In this document: positions 8,265 through 16,369 of the stretch, piece by piece
Layout of the letters: every line of letters begins with the position of its first letter
Numbering within the stretch: the first letter of the stretch is position 1
From: Myxococcus stipitatus
GTDB taxonomy: Bacteria > Myxococcota > Myxococcia > Myxococcales > Myxococcaceae
Length of the DNA: 64,000 bases
Direction: 5' to 3'
Assembly (NCBI RefSeq): GCF_038561935.1
Contig: NZ_CP102770.1
Location: 7,688,001-7,752,000, forward strand
Position numbers and translations under genes: made by a program
The notes under the pieces: generated by a model
Told to the model about the DNA's origin: nothing
Seen by the model: the letters and a program-made list of their open reading frames with translations, nothing else
The model's database searches: none

Positions 8265-10873
8265 TGTCCCGCCATGTGTTTCTCACCGGCGTCACGGGCT
8301 TCGTCGGCAAGGTGGTGCTGGAGGCGCTGCTCGTCCGGGGCGTCGAGCGTGTCACCGTGCTGGTGCGCGAGTCGAAGGACCGCCAGGGCCGCGTGCAGTC
8401 GGCCGGGGAGCGCTTCGCCAAGGTCGCGCAGGCCGCGTGCTTCTCGCACCTGCCTCCGGGGTGGACGAACCGCGTCGACGTGGTGAGTGGCGACCTGGAG
8501 AAGCCGGACTGCGGCCTGTCCGCCGCCGATGTCGGCAAGGTCCGCCAGGACGTCACGCACGTCGTGCACTGCGCGGCGAGCGTGGAGTTCGACCTGCCGC
8601 TGGCGCAGGCGACGTCCGCCAACATCAAGAGCGCGCTGTCGGTGCTGGAGCTGGCGCGCACGTGCCCGAAGCTGGTGGGCATGGTCGACGTGTCCACCGC
8701 CTACGTCACCGTGTGGCGCCCCGGGCCCATCGAGGAGCGCCTGGCGCACCTGCCCAAGCCCGCCGAGGAGCTCTACGCGGCCTTCCAGGTGGCGCAGGGC
8801 GATGGCCGCGAGTGGATGGAGCTCACGGGCCACCCCAACACGTACACGCTCACCAAGAGCGTCGCCGAGCACCTCATCTGCGAGCGGCGCGGGAATGTGC
8901 CCGTCGTCATCGTCCGGCCCAGCATCGTGTCGGCGTCGCACCGCACGCCCTTCCCCGCGTGGCTGGACAGTCCGGCCGCGCTCGCCGGGTGCCTGCTGTA
9001 CAGCGGGCTGGGCGTGGTGCGGGCGTTCAACGCCGACCCGTCCGTGCGCCTCGACGTGGTGCCCGTGGACGTGGTGGCGAGCGAGGTCGTCCGCGCGGTG
9101 TTCGGCCCCATGCCTCGCCCCGGCGAGGAGGTGCCCATCGTCCACGCCACCATGGGGATTCAGCGCGCGCTGCGCATCGACATGGCGGCGGCGTCGACCA
9201 TCGAGTGGTTCAAGCACCGCCCGGGCGTGGTGAAGACGCCGGCCATGTTCGTGGGCCGCAAGGACCATGGCTTCGACGGCGTCGACTTCCTGCGCCGGGA
9301 GCTGCCCGTGCAGCTCCAGAAAGCCGCGCTCAAGTTGCTGGGCCAGAAGAAGGCCCACCGCCGGCTCACCCGCGCCGACGAGAAGGTGCAGTACCTGAAC
9401 GAGGGCTTCTCGTACTTCACGCACCACACGTTCGACTTCGTGCGGAGCACCCCGCTCGAGGTGCCCGGCTTCGAGCCGCGCGAGTACGTGCGCGTGGTGA
9501 ACCAGGGGCTCTACCGGCACCTGCTGTCGCGCGACGAGACGCAGGTGTCCTTCGCGGGGCCGAAGCACGACGACGCGCGGGACGACCGGACGTGGCTGCT
9601 GCAGCGCCCCACGAACAACACGACGCTCAAGGTGTTCGGCTACTCGCTGCGCAAGACCTTCCGCCACTGCACGAGTGACGTGACGTTCGACCGGCCGTCC
9701 TTCGAGCACGCGGTGGCGCAGGTGCCCCCGGACGCGCTGGTGGTGCTGGCGCCCACGCACCGCAGCTACTTCGACTTCCTGCTGGCCAGCTACCTGTGCT
9801 TCCAGCACCCGGACCTGGGCATCTCGATGCCGCACATCGCGGCGGCGGAGGAGTTCGGCCGCATCCCGGTGGTGGGGCCGATTCTCCGGGACTCGCAGGC
9901 GTTCTTCATCAAGCGCGGCGTGGGCAAGGAGGTGCCGGAGCTGGGCGAGGAGCTGCGCCGCCTCACCGAGAAGAACGCGTCGCTCATGTTCTTCATCGAG
10001 GGCCAGCGCAGCCGGGCGCGGCTGATGCTGCCGCCGAAGCGGGGGCTCTTGCGCGCGCTGCAGAACACGGGGCGCCGGTTCGCCGTGCTGCCCGTCGCCA
10101 TCTCGTATGACCGGCTGCCCGAGGAGGCCTCGCTCGCGAAGGAGCTGGCGGGCGAGCCGCGCCCGAAGATGACGCTCACGGGCGTGATGTCGTGGCTGTC
10201 GAAGCTGGCGCGCGGCCAGGTGCAGCTGGGCCGGGTACACCTGGCCTGTGGCGCGCCGCAGATGCTCGAGCGCACCACGGATGTGCGGACGCTGAGCCAC
10301 ACGCTGATGGCGGAGCTCCAGCGACACACCACGGTGAGCAGCTTCCACCTGCGCGCGTTCCTCGCCGAGCACTCGATTCCGGGTGTCGACGAGACTTGGC
10401 TGCGGGAGGCCATCGAGCGCCGGGGAGGACGCGTGGTGACGAGCGACCTGCCGGTGCCGTCTCCCTTGACGCCTTCGCTGTCGTATTCGCTGCGCAACCA
10501 GTGGCAGCACTGGTTCGCGGGGGATGTGCTGGCGCGGCAGCCGGGCAACGCGGCGCTGGAGGACCACCTGTCGCGCTACCGCTGGTGCTCGACGCCGCTG
10601 GCCGAGTGCGAGGATGCACGCGTGGACGCGGTGGTGGAGGCGCTGTACGCGCCAGTGGTGCGGGACTACCGCGAGGTGACGAAGGTGCGTGCGCCGGGCG
10701 AGCTGAAGGCCGTGGAAGTGGCGCATCGGCCCCATCTCGACGGGGTGGTGCAGGCGCTGGTGTCGCGCGACATCGTGAAGCCGACGGATGACGGCTTCGA
10801 GTGGGGTGCGAACGCGACGCAGCTCTCCGGGTTCCATGAGGCGTGTGCCTGGCGCGGCGAGGTCGAGCGATGA
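8264..10873 (+). CDS. Fatty acyl-CoA reductase fused to PlsB/DHAPAT-type acyltransferase
   Basis: An 869-residue fusion. The N-terminal part (about 1-370) is an extended SDR of the alcohol-forming acyl-CoA reductase type: nucleotide motif TGVTGFVGK at 8-16 and active-site Y194-x3-K198 (YTLTK). The C-terminal part (about 470-760) is a glycerol-3-phosphate/DHAP acyltransferase: H499-x4-D504 in THRSYFDF, then IEGQRSR around 579. Read with AgpS next door, the first half would make fatty alcohol and the second acyl-DHAP, the two AgpS substrates, matching animal FAR1 and GNPAT in one chain. Whether the acceptor is DHAP or glycerol-3-phosphate is inference. It overlaps agpS by one base and the downstream SDR by four. 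No membrane segment stands out, so it is probably peripheral. Confidence 0.82.
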   Translation: MSRHVFLTGVTGFVGKVVLEALLVRGVERVTVLVRESKDRQGRVQSAGERFAKVAQAACFSHLPPGWTNRVDVVSGDLEKPDCGLSAADVGKVRQDVTHVVHCAASVEFDLPLAQATSANIKSALSVLELARTCPKLVGMVDVSTAYVTVWRPGPIEERLAHLPKPAEELYAAFQVAQGDGREWMELTGHPNTYTLTKSVAEHLICERRGNVPVVIVRPSIVSASHRTPFPAWLDSPAALAGCLLYSGLGVVRAFNADPSVRLDVVPVDVVASEVVRAVFGPMPRPGEEVPIVHATMGIQRALRIDMAAASTIEWFKHRPGVVKTPAMFVGRKDHGFDGVDFLRRELPVQLQKAALKLLGQKKAHRRLTRADEKVQYLNEGFSYFTHHTFDFVRSTPLEVPGFEPREYVRVVNQGLYRHLLSRDETQVSFAGPKHDDARDDRTWLLQRPTNNTTLKVFGYSLRKTFRHCTSDVTFDRPSFEHAVAQVPPDALVVLAPTHRSYFDFLLASYLCFQHPDLGISMPHIAAAEEFGRIPVVGPILRDSQAFFIKRGVGKEVPELGEELRRLTEKNASLMFFIEGQRSRARLMLPPKRGLLRALQNTGRRFAVLPVAISYDRLPEEASLAKELAGEPRPKMTLTGVMSWLSKLARGQVQLGRVHLACGAPQMLERTTDVRTLSHTLMAELQRHTTVSSFHLRAFLAEHSIPGVDETWLREAIERRGGRVVTSDLPVPSPLTPSLSYSLRNQWQHWFAGDVLARQPGNAALEDHLSRYRWCSTPLAECEDARVDAVVEALYAPVVRDYREVTKVRAPGELKAVEVAHRPHLDGVVQALVSRDIVKPTDDGFEWGANATQLSGFHEACAWRGEVER

Positions 10874-11820
10874 AGACGCTCGTCACGGGAGCCAGCGGGT
10901 TTCTGGGTCGGAACCTGCTCGAGATGCTGGGAGACGACGCGGTGGCGCTGGTGCGCACGCCGCTGGAGATGAAGGTGCCGCAGGTGCGGGGCACGCCGCT
11001 GGAGCCCGACGCGTGGCTGTCGGAGGCGAAGGGCGTGAAGGTGTTGGTGCACTCGGCGGGGATGGTGCACCACAGCCGGAAGCACTCCGAGGAGATGGTG
11101 CGCTTCAACATCGACAGCTCGCTGGCGATGGTCCGGGCGGCGAAGGCGCTGGATGCGCGGCTGGTGTTGGTGTCGACGTCGGGGACGGTGGGATGCTTCG
11201 AGCACGCCACCATCGAGGCGGATGAGCACTCGCTCTACGCGGAGGCCCTGGTGGGCCGCTGGCCCTACTACCTGTCGAAGATTCGGGCCGAGGAGCAGTC
11301 GCGGAAGCTGGCGCGGCAGCTGGGCGTGGAGATGACGGTGGTGCGCCCGCCCGTGCTCTTGGGGCCGGGGGACACGCTCGGGCGTTCGACGACGAACGTG
11401 GCGCGGGTGCTGAACGGCAAGCTGCCGTTCATCCCGGCGGGTGGCATCGCGTTCACGGACGTGCGGGACGTGGCGCAGGCGCTCGCGAACTTGTCGAAGA
11501 AGACGACGTGGCGGGACACGTACCATCTGCCTGGGACGGCGCTGTCGCTGCGGACCTTCTTCGAGCGCGTGGGTGAAGTCGCCGGGATTCCGGTGGTGCA
11601 GCCCGATGTGCCGACGTTCGTGGTGAAGGGGCTCGCGGCGCTGGGCTCACGAGTGCCCATCAAGAAGCTGCCGGACCCCGTGGTGCTGGAGATGTCGATG
11701 TGCCACTGGGGATTCAAGACGCTGTGGAGCCACGAGGAGCTGGACTATCGCCCTCGGGGACACCGGCAGACGCTGAGCGACACGGTGGCGTGGCTGCGCG
11801 CGACGCAGGCTCGACACTGA
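10870..11820 (+). CDS. NAD(P)-dependent SDR/epimerase-like reductase of the ether-lipid operon
   Basis: A 316-residue extended SDR: dinucleotide motif TGASGFLGR near residues 6-14 and active-site Y133-x3-K137 (YYLSK). The ATG overlaps the stop of the fusion gene (ATGA), which fixes the start. In the peroxisomal ether-lipid route the step after AGPS is NADPH reduction of alkyl-DHAP, and this enzyme is the natural candidate for that role; the family also contains sterol dehydrogenases, sugar epimerases and flavanol reductases, so the substrate is inferred from position only. It is the last gene of the operon, followed by a hairpin. Confidence 0.78.
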   Translation: MKTLVTGASGFLGRNLLEMLGDDAVALVRTPLEMKVPQVRGTPLEPDAWLSEAKGVKVLVHSAGMVHHSRKHSEEMVRFNIDSSLAMVRAAKALDARLVLVSTSGTVGCFEHATIEADEHSLYAEALVGRWPYYLSKIRAEEQSRKLARQLGVEMTVVRPPVLLGPGDTLGRSTTNVARVLNGKLPFIPAGGIAFTDVRDVAQALANLSKKTTWRDTYHLPGTALSLRTFFERVGEVAGIPVVQPDVPTFVVKGLAALGSRVPIKKLPDPVVLEMSMCHWGFKTLWSHEELDYRPRGHRQTLSDTVAWLRATQARH

Positions 11821-11836
11821 AGTGCCAGGGTGGAGG

Positions 11837-11879
11837 GTTCGAGGAAGACAATCACGGTAGTCGCTACACTTCCTCGAAC
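11837..11879. terminator. Hairpin overlapping the 3' end of the immunity gene
   Basis: An 11-bp perfect stem (11837-11847 with 11869-11879) and a 21-base loop sits between the convergent SDR and SitI-like genes; its right arm includes the last codons of the latter. It could terminate either transcript. Confidence 0.4.
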
Positions 11880-12439
11880 TTCGCTCCGGAGACCTTCGCG
11901 GACTCCAGGGCGGCCTTGATGTCCTCGGAGACAATCAGCCCGAGCGGCCATCCCCAGGTGCGGAAGACCTTGGTATCGCCCACCTTCGAGCGGTCAATCT
12001 TCATCCCCGCCACGCTTCGATATTCGCCGACCATCTCGGGGCGCTCATCCTCTGGCTGCCAGATCAGGATTTCCCTCGAGGCCTTTTCGTCAATGCATCG
12101 AACAGTCTTCGTGGCCACGAGCAAGACGTACTGCTCCGGATAGCCTTTGACATCGACGGGGATGAGCTGCACGTCATCTGGGGCTCGCTCAGCAAAGATG
12201 GCTGCCACCCTCACGTGGACGACGGGAGTCACTCCAACGCCTGCGGTGCTGAAGTCCAGGCTCCGTCCTGGCTCTTCGAGCGGAAACACCAGACGACCGG
12301 GTGGACGGATAGGCCTCCCTGCTGCGAATTGCCAGATGTCTTCGACCTCCTGGCCCGTCTCGTCCAATGGATCGCCTAGGTACCAGTGACCCGCTCGCAC
12401 ATCTTCCTTGAGACTGAAGTATCGAGAGAGATTTGACAT
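11864..12439 (-). CDS. SitI-like immunity protein (Imm11/DUF1629 type)
   Basis: A 191-residue soluble protein that resembles the Imm11/DUF1629 proteins encoded after polymorphic toxins in myxobacteria: an N-terminal block containing DPLDETGQ, a Trp-rich middle and the C-terminal DIKAALESAKVSGAKFEEV-like ending typical of the group. It begins 19 bases after the toxin stop, the usual toxin-immunity spacing. In Myxococcus xanthus, SitI proteins bind and neutralise cognate SitA toxins exchanged between kin through outer membrane exchange. No signal peptide is visible, fitting cytoplasmic protection against a nuclease. Base composition is less extreme at third positions than the flanking ether-lipid genes, as is common for recently exchanged toxin cassettes. 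Confidence 0.75.
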   Translation of the reverse strand: MSNLSRYFSLKEDVRAGHWYLGDPLDETGQEVEDIWQFAAGRPIRPPGRLVFPLEEPGRSLDFSTAGVGVTPVVHVRVAAIFAERAPDDVQLIPVDVKGYPEQYVLLVATKTVRCIDEKASREILIWQPEDERPEMVGEYRSVAGMKIDRSKVGDTKVFRTWGWPLGLIVSEDIKAALESAKVSGAKFEEV

Positions 12440-12458
12440 GACGGTCTTCCTATCGGCA

Positions 12459-13796
12459 TCACTCCCGCTGAGTCAAAAGCCGGTGGACCTCCGTTCCACG
12501 GGTTCTGGCTTCGTTGGCGAGGTTGCGAAGTTCAACCGATAGAGCGTTCCTGCAATCCGCGACCTTTCGGCAGGACCCGAGCGCCCGCCTCAAGCGAGAA
12601 AGAACAAAGGAGTGGTACGCCTCCGGATGCGGCCCCTTGTGGCCAACGACCTCCACAATGTTCTCGGGGTCCTTCAGGTCCATCCCCGCTCGCCTGAAGA
12701 GCACCCGGAATCTGGGGGTCCAAGGTCCTCCTCGGGCTGAAGAGATGTCGTTCTTGTTCGTGGCGATGTGGTGGCGATGTCCACCGCCCATCCCCTGCCC
12801 CGCCATGGCCAGGGCATTCGGGGCGAGCGCGATGGTGAAGCCCTCCGCCGACACCGCGACGGAGCGAACACTCGCCACCGCGGTGAACGAGATGCCCGCC
12901 TGCGACTCCACGGCCAGCGCCGCTTGCGCGGACCCAGGCAGCCTCGCCGCCTTCGCGGCCAACCCCGCCGTGTTGCCGACAGCTGCCGTGGCCAGCATCA
13001 CGAAGACTCGCGCCGCGTTCTCTCCCAGCACCTCTCCATATGCCTCGCCCGCCGCACTGACCTGCGCGAAGGTCGTGGCCCTTTCCACCTCGCGCACCAA
13101 TTCCAGCCACCCATCCAGCAGACGCCACACCGTGTCCACGCCCAGATAGGCGATGGCAAGCGTCGTCAAGGTCGCGGCAACCCCCTTCGAGACCGGCTCC
13201 GGTAACGCCCAAAGCATGAGGTACATCGTCGCGGCGGCGGTCACCGTCGCCAGGACCGCGCTCGGGTCCGCCATGTCCTCCAACGCCTCGGCCGTCTCCT
13301 CCCACACCGAATCCATCGCGATGGCGAACGCCAACGTGTACTTGCCGTCGCTCGCCAGCAGCGGCCCCTCCTCCAACAGATGCAGACAGTCCCCAGGTTG
13401 GTCCCTCCGACGACACCACTGCCCATACGCGCGAGTCAGCTCATCGTCCGCATAGGACTCCAGCAAACGGGGGCCGTCAGAGTCCTCGCTCCACTGGGGC
13501 GTCAAGCGAGGAGGCCAGCCCTCATAGCGGTACACCCCGCTCCGCGCTGGAACACCAAAAACGTCCCGAGCCCCCTGCATGGGATTGCGGAACGGACGCA
13601 CGTCCCGAGCCAGCTCCACGAGGGACTCCTCGAACTCGTCGTCATCGAGTTCGGCCTCCTCCAACTCCGCTCCTGGCTCCTCACGAGGCGTGACCACGAA
13701 AGAGTCACGTCCCTCCTCCAGCCGCACGACTCGACTCGTCGCACAGCCGGAGACAGCCATGATCAGGAGCAGCGGCAGCGCCCAACGAACCCACAT
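12459..13796 (-). CDS. SitA-family lipoprotein toxin with C-terminal AHH nuclease
   Basis: A 445-residue polymorphic toxin. The N-terminus is a lipoprotein signal with lipobox VSGC (C18); the +2 residue is Ala, compatible with outer membrane sorting. An acidic linker follows (about 35-60), then the SitA-type delivery region, including RDQPGDCLHLLEEG and a hydrophobic stretch around 185-235 (LPEPVSKGVAATLTTLAIAY). The C-terminal 110 residues are an AHH nuclease: GHRHHIATNK near 339-348 and GHKGPHPEAYH near 375-385, the His residues expected to bind metal and cut nucleic acid. SitA lipoproteins pass between myxobacteria by TraA/TraB-dependent outer membrane exchange and kill non-kin lacking the matching SitI. 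The downstream gene is the presumed SitI. No SitB-like gene is adjacent. Which SitA subfamily it belongs to needs an HMM search. Confidence 0.8.
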   Translation of the reverse strand: MWVRWALPLLLIMAVSGCATSRVVRLEEGRDSFVVTPREEPGAELEEAELDDDEFEESLVELARDVRPFRNPMQGARDVFGVPARSGVYRYEGWPPRLTPQWSEDSDGPRLLESYADDELTRAYGQWCRRRDQPGDCLHLLEEGPLLASDGKYTLAFAIAMDSVWEETAEALEDMADPSAVLATVTAAATMYLMLWALPEPVSKGVAATLTTLAIAYLGVDTVWRLLDGWLELVREVERATTFAQVSAAGEAYGEVLGENAARVFVMLATAAVGNTAGLAAKAARLPGSAQAALAVESQAGISFTAVASVRSVAVSAEGFTIALAPNALAMAGQGMGGGHRHHIATNKNDISSARGGPWTPRFRVLFRRAGMDLKDPENIVEVVGHKGPHPEAYHSFVLSRLRRALGSCRKVADCRNALSVELRNLANEARTRGTEVHRLLTQRE

Positions 13797-13982
13797 GGAA
13801 TGTCCCCCCAGCAGGGCCCGCGAACCTCACTGGCCGTCCGCCGCAATAGCAGGACCTACCGACATTCCCGGAGGACCCTCCGCTCCGGCTCACGCCGGGC
13901 CACCTCCATCAGGACTCGAACGCGACGTGTAACTGTCGTGGAGGCGACACGAGGCTCTCTTCAAGAGCCTCGGCGCTCACGT

Positions 13983-14366
13983 CTACCTCGCCCGATAGCT
14001 GTCCAAGCGCCCGCCACGGGGGCGACGCGCCCTCAAGTGTGGACGTCCCGCCTGGAGACGATGTTTGGGCTTCCGCCGGATGAAGCCATTCGCATCACCT
14101 CGCCGGTAACAGGTGATGAGGCGCTCATCGTCATTCATCAGCACAATCCATCCCCGCGCCTGCCTCGCCAGCGTCGTCCCCTGGAGATACTCCGGCAGGT
14201 CGCGCTCCAGCACCGTGACGTGCGTGGCCCCCGCCGCCCGGATGCGTTGACCGAAGTCCAGGATGAGCTCGAGGACCTCCTTGCGCAGCACCCCCACCGC
14301 ACTGCGCTCGAGGAACGTGAAGGTGGCAGAAGACGCGCGAGAGACAGACTGACTGCACCGGGCCAT
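13983..14366 (-). CDS. Small basic protein of unknown function
   Basis: A 127-residue protein with a well-placed AGGAGG before its ATG, so it is probably real. It has an N-terminal helical stretch, a middle that reads like a small alpha/beta domain (VTVLERDLPEYL then WIVLMNDDERLITCYRR) and a strongly basic C-terminus (FIRRKPKHRL and onward) that may be disordered. I do not recognise a family; short proteins with LITCYR near the end are common in myxobacterial accessory DNA next to toxin loci. It lies upstream of sitA on the same strand but 186 bases away, so it need not be cotranscribed with it. Confidence 0.6.
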   Translation of the reverse strand: MARCSQSVSRASSATFTFLERSAVGVLRKEVLELILDFGQRIRAAGATHVTVLERDLPEYLQGTTLARQARGWIVLMNDDERLITCYRRGDANGFIRRKPKHRLQAGRPHLRARRPRGGRLDSYRAR

Positions 14367-14476
14367 GGCGGATTCCTCCTGTTGCCCTGTCCCTTTTCAC
14401 GTGCCGTTCCAACCCTCCCCTCACGCGATTCCAAGGGGTTGCACCCGCCGCCACCCCACCCCCGCGCGACATTTCG

Positions 14477-15355
14477 TCAACGCGGCGCTGGCACCGTGAC
14501 AGCACGACGCGGCGGCCCCCAGCGAGCAACCAGCCTCGGATACAGCACCCGGAAGCCCCCGAACCACACCACCCCAGCGAGCAGGTCCACCGCGTAGTGG
14601 TAGCGCAGCACCAACGTCGACACGAACAGCAGCACCGCCACCGGCACCATCCACCGGAACCTCCGGGGATTCGCACGCGCGTCATGCCCCAGCAGCACCA
14701 GCGTGATGAACACATGCAGGCTCGGGAACACGTCGTAGGCCGACGAGCCACTCGCCACCACCAGCGCATTCAGCCCCGTCACCCATCCGCCCTCGATGGG
14801 CACCGTGAACAGCTCGGGATACGCCGCCACCGGCCCCACGGCGGGGACCAGGTAGTAGCCCACGATTCCCGGCACATACGCCGAGAAGACCTGGCCGAAG
14901 AACGCCTCCGCCTTCTCTCGAGGCCCCACCACCGCCCAGAGCATCGCGAGGTGCAGATACACGTGGAACGAGAGATACGCCGCGCTGAACACCTCGTTCA
15001 CCCACGGCCCACTCCACCGCTGGAGCCAGACCGCCGGCGTCGTCCCACCGAAAACTCGCGCGTCCACGCCGAACAGCCACGCATCCCACGTCTCGAGCCC
15101 CAGCGCGGGAACCGCGTCCTTCACCGACGCATAGAAGAAGAACGTCGCGACATATGCCAGCAACAGCCGCACTCGGAAGACATGCGCCCACCCATCCAGC
15201 CGCGCGAGCACCGCCACCGCCAGGATGAACAGCACCGTCGCCCCCATCATCCGGAACGACACCACCGAGGCCCCCGTCCCGAACAGGAGCACTCCCGACA
15301 GCGTCACCCCCAACGCCGCCAGCAACGCCTCATGGAGATACGGCCGCTCAGACAT
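14477..15355 (-). CDS. PAP2/Aur1-like membrane phosphatase or phosphotransferase
   Basis: A 292-residue polytopic protein with about six to eight membrane segments. The PAP2 active-site elements are present: FPSLHVF near residue 215 and RYHYAVDLLAG near 255, plus the LVPAVGP stretch typical of the Aur1-like (PAP2_3) branch. Members dephosphorylate or exchange headgroups of lipid phosphates; in eukaryotes Aur1 makes inositol phosphoceramide. It overlaps the desaturase stop by eight bases and so is its operon partner, which supports a role in membrane-lipid remodelling. The exact lipid is unknown. Confidence 0.8.
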   Translation of the reverse strand: MSERPYLHEALLAALGVTLSGVLLFGTGASVVSFRMMGATVLFILAVAVLARLDGWAHVFRVRLLLAYVATFFFYASVKDAVPALGLETWDAWLFGVDARVFGGTTPAVWLQRWSGPWVNEVFSAAYLSFHVYLHLAMLWAVVGPREKAEAFFGQVFSAYVPGIVGYYLVPAVGPVAAYPELFTVPIEGGWVTGLNALVVASGSSAYDVFPSLHVFITLVLLGHDARANPRRFRWMVPVAVLLFVSTLVLRYHYAVDLLAGVVWFGGFRVLYPRLVARWGPPRRAVTVPAPR

Positions 15356-16283
15356 CCGCGGGACGACTCCGCCGAGCCTCTCGCATCAGCCCGCCACTGA
15401 CGACGCCCCAGACGAACGAGGCATACGACGGAATGAAGGGCGCGCCCTGCGCCACCAGCTCCGCTCGGAGCGCACCGTGCAGCGCCGGCAGGTTGTACCA
15501 GGGCACTCGCGGGTAGAGGTGGTGCTCCAGGTGGTAGTTCTCATTGCACATGAAGAACCGCGTCACCGGGTTGGTGAGGATGGTGCGCGTCCCTCGGACG
15601 GGGTGGTCCGCATCCACCAGGAACGTGTGCTGACTCATCCCCCGGATGTTCACCATCGTGTTGATGATGACCATCGGGATGACCCAGCCGTGCAGCAACA
15701 CCTGCCACGGGACGAAGACGCCCGCGAGCACGCACCCCACCACCACCATCGCCACCTCGAAGCCCATCCACCGCTTCTCGGACGCCGTGCCGTGCTTCCA
15801 TCCGAGGATGGGAATCATCGTGATGTACGCGGGATACCCCAGGAGCAGCCGCCCCACGTGCATCAGCAACTCCAGCCACCGCCGCCCCGTGTAGTTGGCG
15901 TAGTGGTCCGGGTCCAAGCCTCCCCCCAGGTCGCGATGGTGCCGCAGGTGCAGAACCTTGTAGGCCGAGAAGTTCTGCAACACCGGCCACGCACACAGCA
16001 TGCCCCCCAGCCGATTCAGCCACGGCCGCGAGGACAACCCGCCATGCACCGCCTCGTGGGTGAACAGGCTGATGCCGTGTAATGAAGCCGCCGAGAGGAC
16101 GTAGAGCACTCCGCGTGCGCACCACACCCACGGCGAGGACTCCGCTTGAGACAGCAGCACCGCTCCCCAGGCCGACACGCCCAGGAGCATCACGAACGCA
16201 CCCAGCCGAGGGAGGTGGCGCGCGTCCACCCGCTCAAGCTCTCGTACGTGCTCGGAAGAAAGGGAGAAGGGAGGCATCGGCAT
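15348..16283 (-). CDS. Membrane fatty-acid desaturase (three histidine boxes)
   Basis: From the ATG at 16283 the protein has 311 residues; a longer frame adds 26 basic residues that look non-coding. The three histidine boxes of the integral-membrane desaturase/hydroxylase superfamily are seen in order: HEAVH, HLRHH, and ENYHLEHH. Hydrophobic pairs of segments surround them. The enzyme should use diiron and oxygen to desaturate or hydroxylate a lipid acyl chain or sphingoid-type base at the membrane. It is first in a two-gene unit with the PAP2/Aur1-like enzyme, and divergent from the DUF3419 operon. The start is the least certain part because no strong ribosome site is seen. Confidence 0.83.
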   Translation of the reverse strand: MPMPPFSLSSEHVRELERVDARHLPRLGAFVMLLGVSAWGAVLLSQAESSPWVWCARGVLYVLSAASLHGISLFTHEAVHGGLSSRPWLNRLGGMLCAWPVLQNFSAYKVLHLRHHRDLGGGLDPDHYANYTGRRWLELLMHVGRLLLGYPAYITMIPILGWKHGTASEKRWMGFEVAMVVVGCVLAGVFVPWQVLLHGWVIPMVIINTMVNIRGMSQHTFLVDADHPVRGTRTILTNPVTRFFMCNENYHLEHHLYPRVPWYNLPALHGALRAELVAQGAPFIPSYASFVWGVVSGGLMREARRSRPADV

Positions 16284-16369
16284 GGACTGTCGAAGTAAGC
16301 GGCCCCGTCGGTTTCGGCAAACCGCATCATGCCTTAGAATCCGCGCATCCGCCGGAGCCACCTCGCCCC

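Noticed and set aside
8135..10837. A 900-residue open frame on the minus strand opposite the reductase-acyltransferase fusion
   Set aside because: The plus-strand protein has two recognised domains with catalytic residues; the antisense product is Arg/His/Leu-rich without motifs.
16082..16369. N-terminal extension of the DUF3419 frame
   Set aside because: It is antisense to the 5' part of the desaturase and has no DUF3419 similarity; the TTG at 16370 directly precedes the conserved region.
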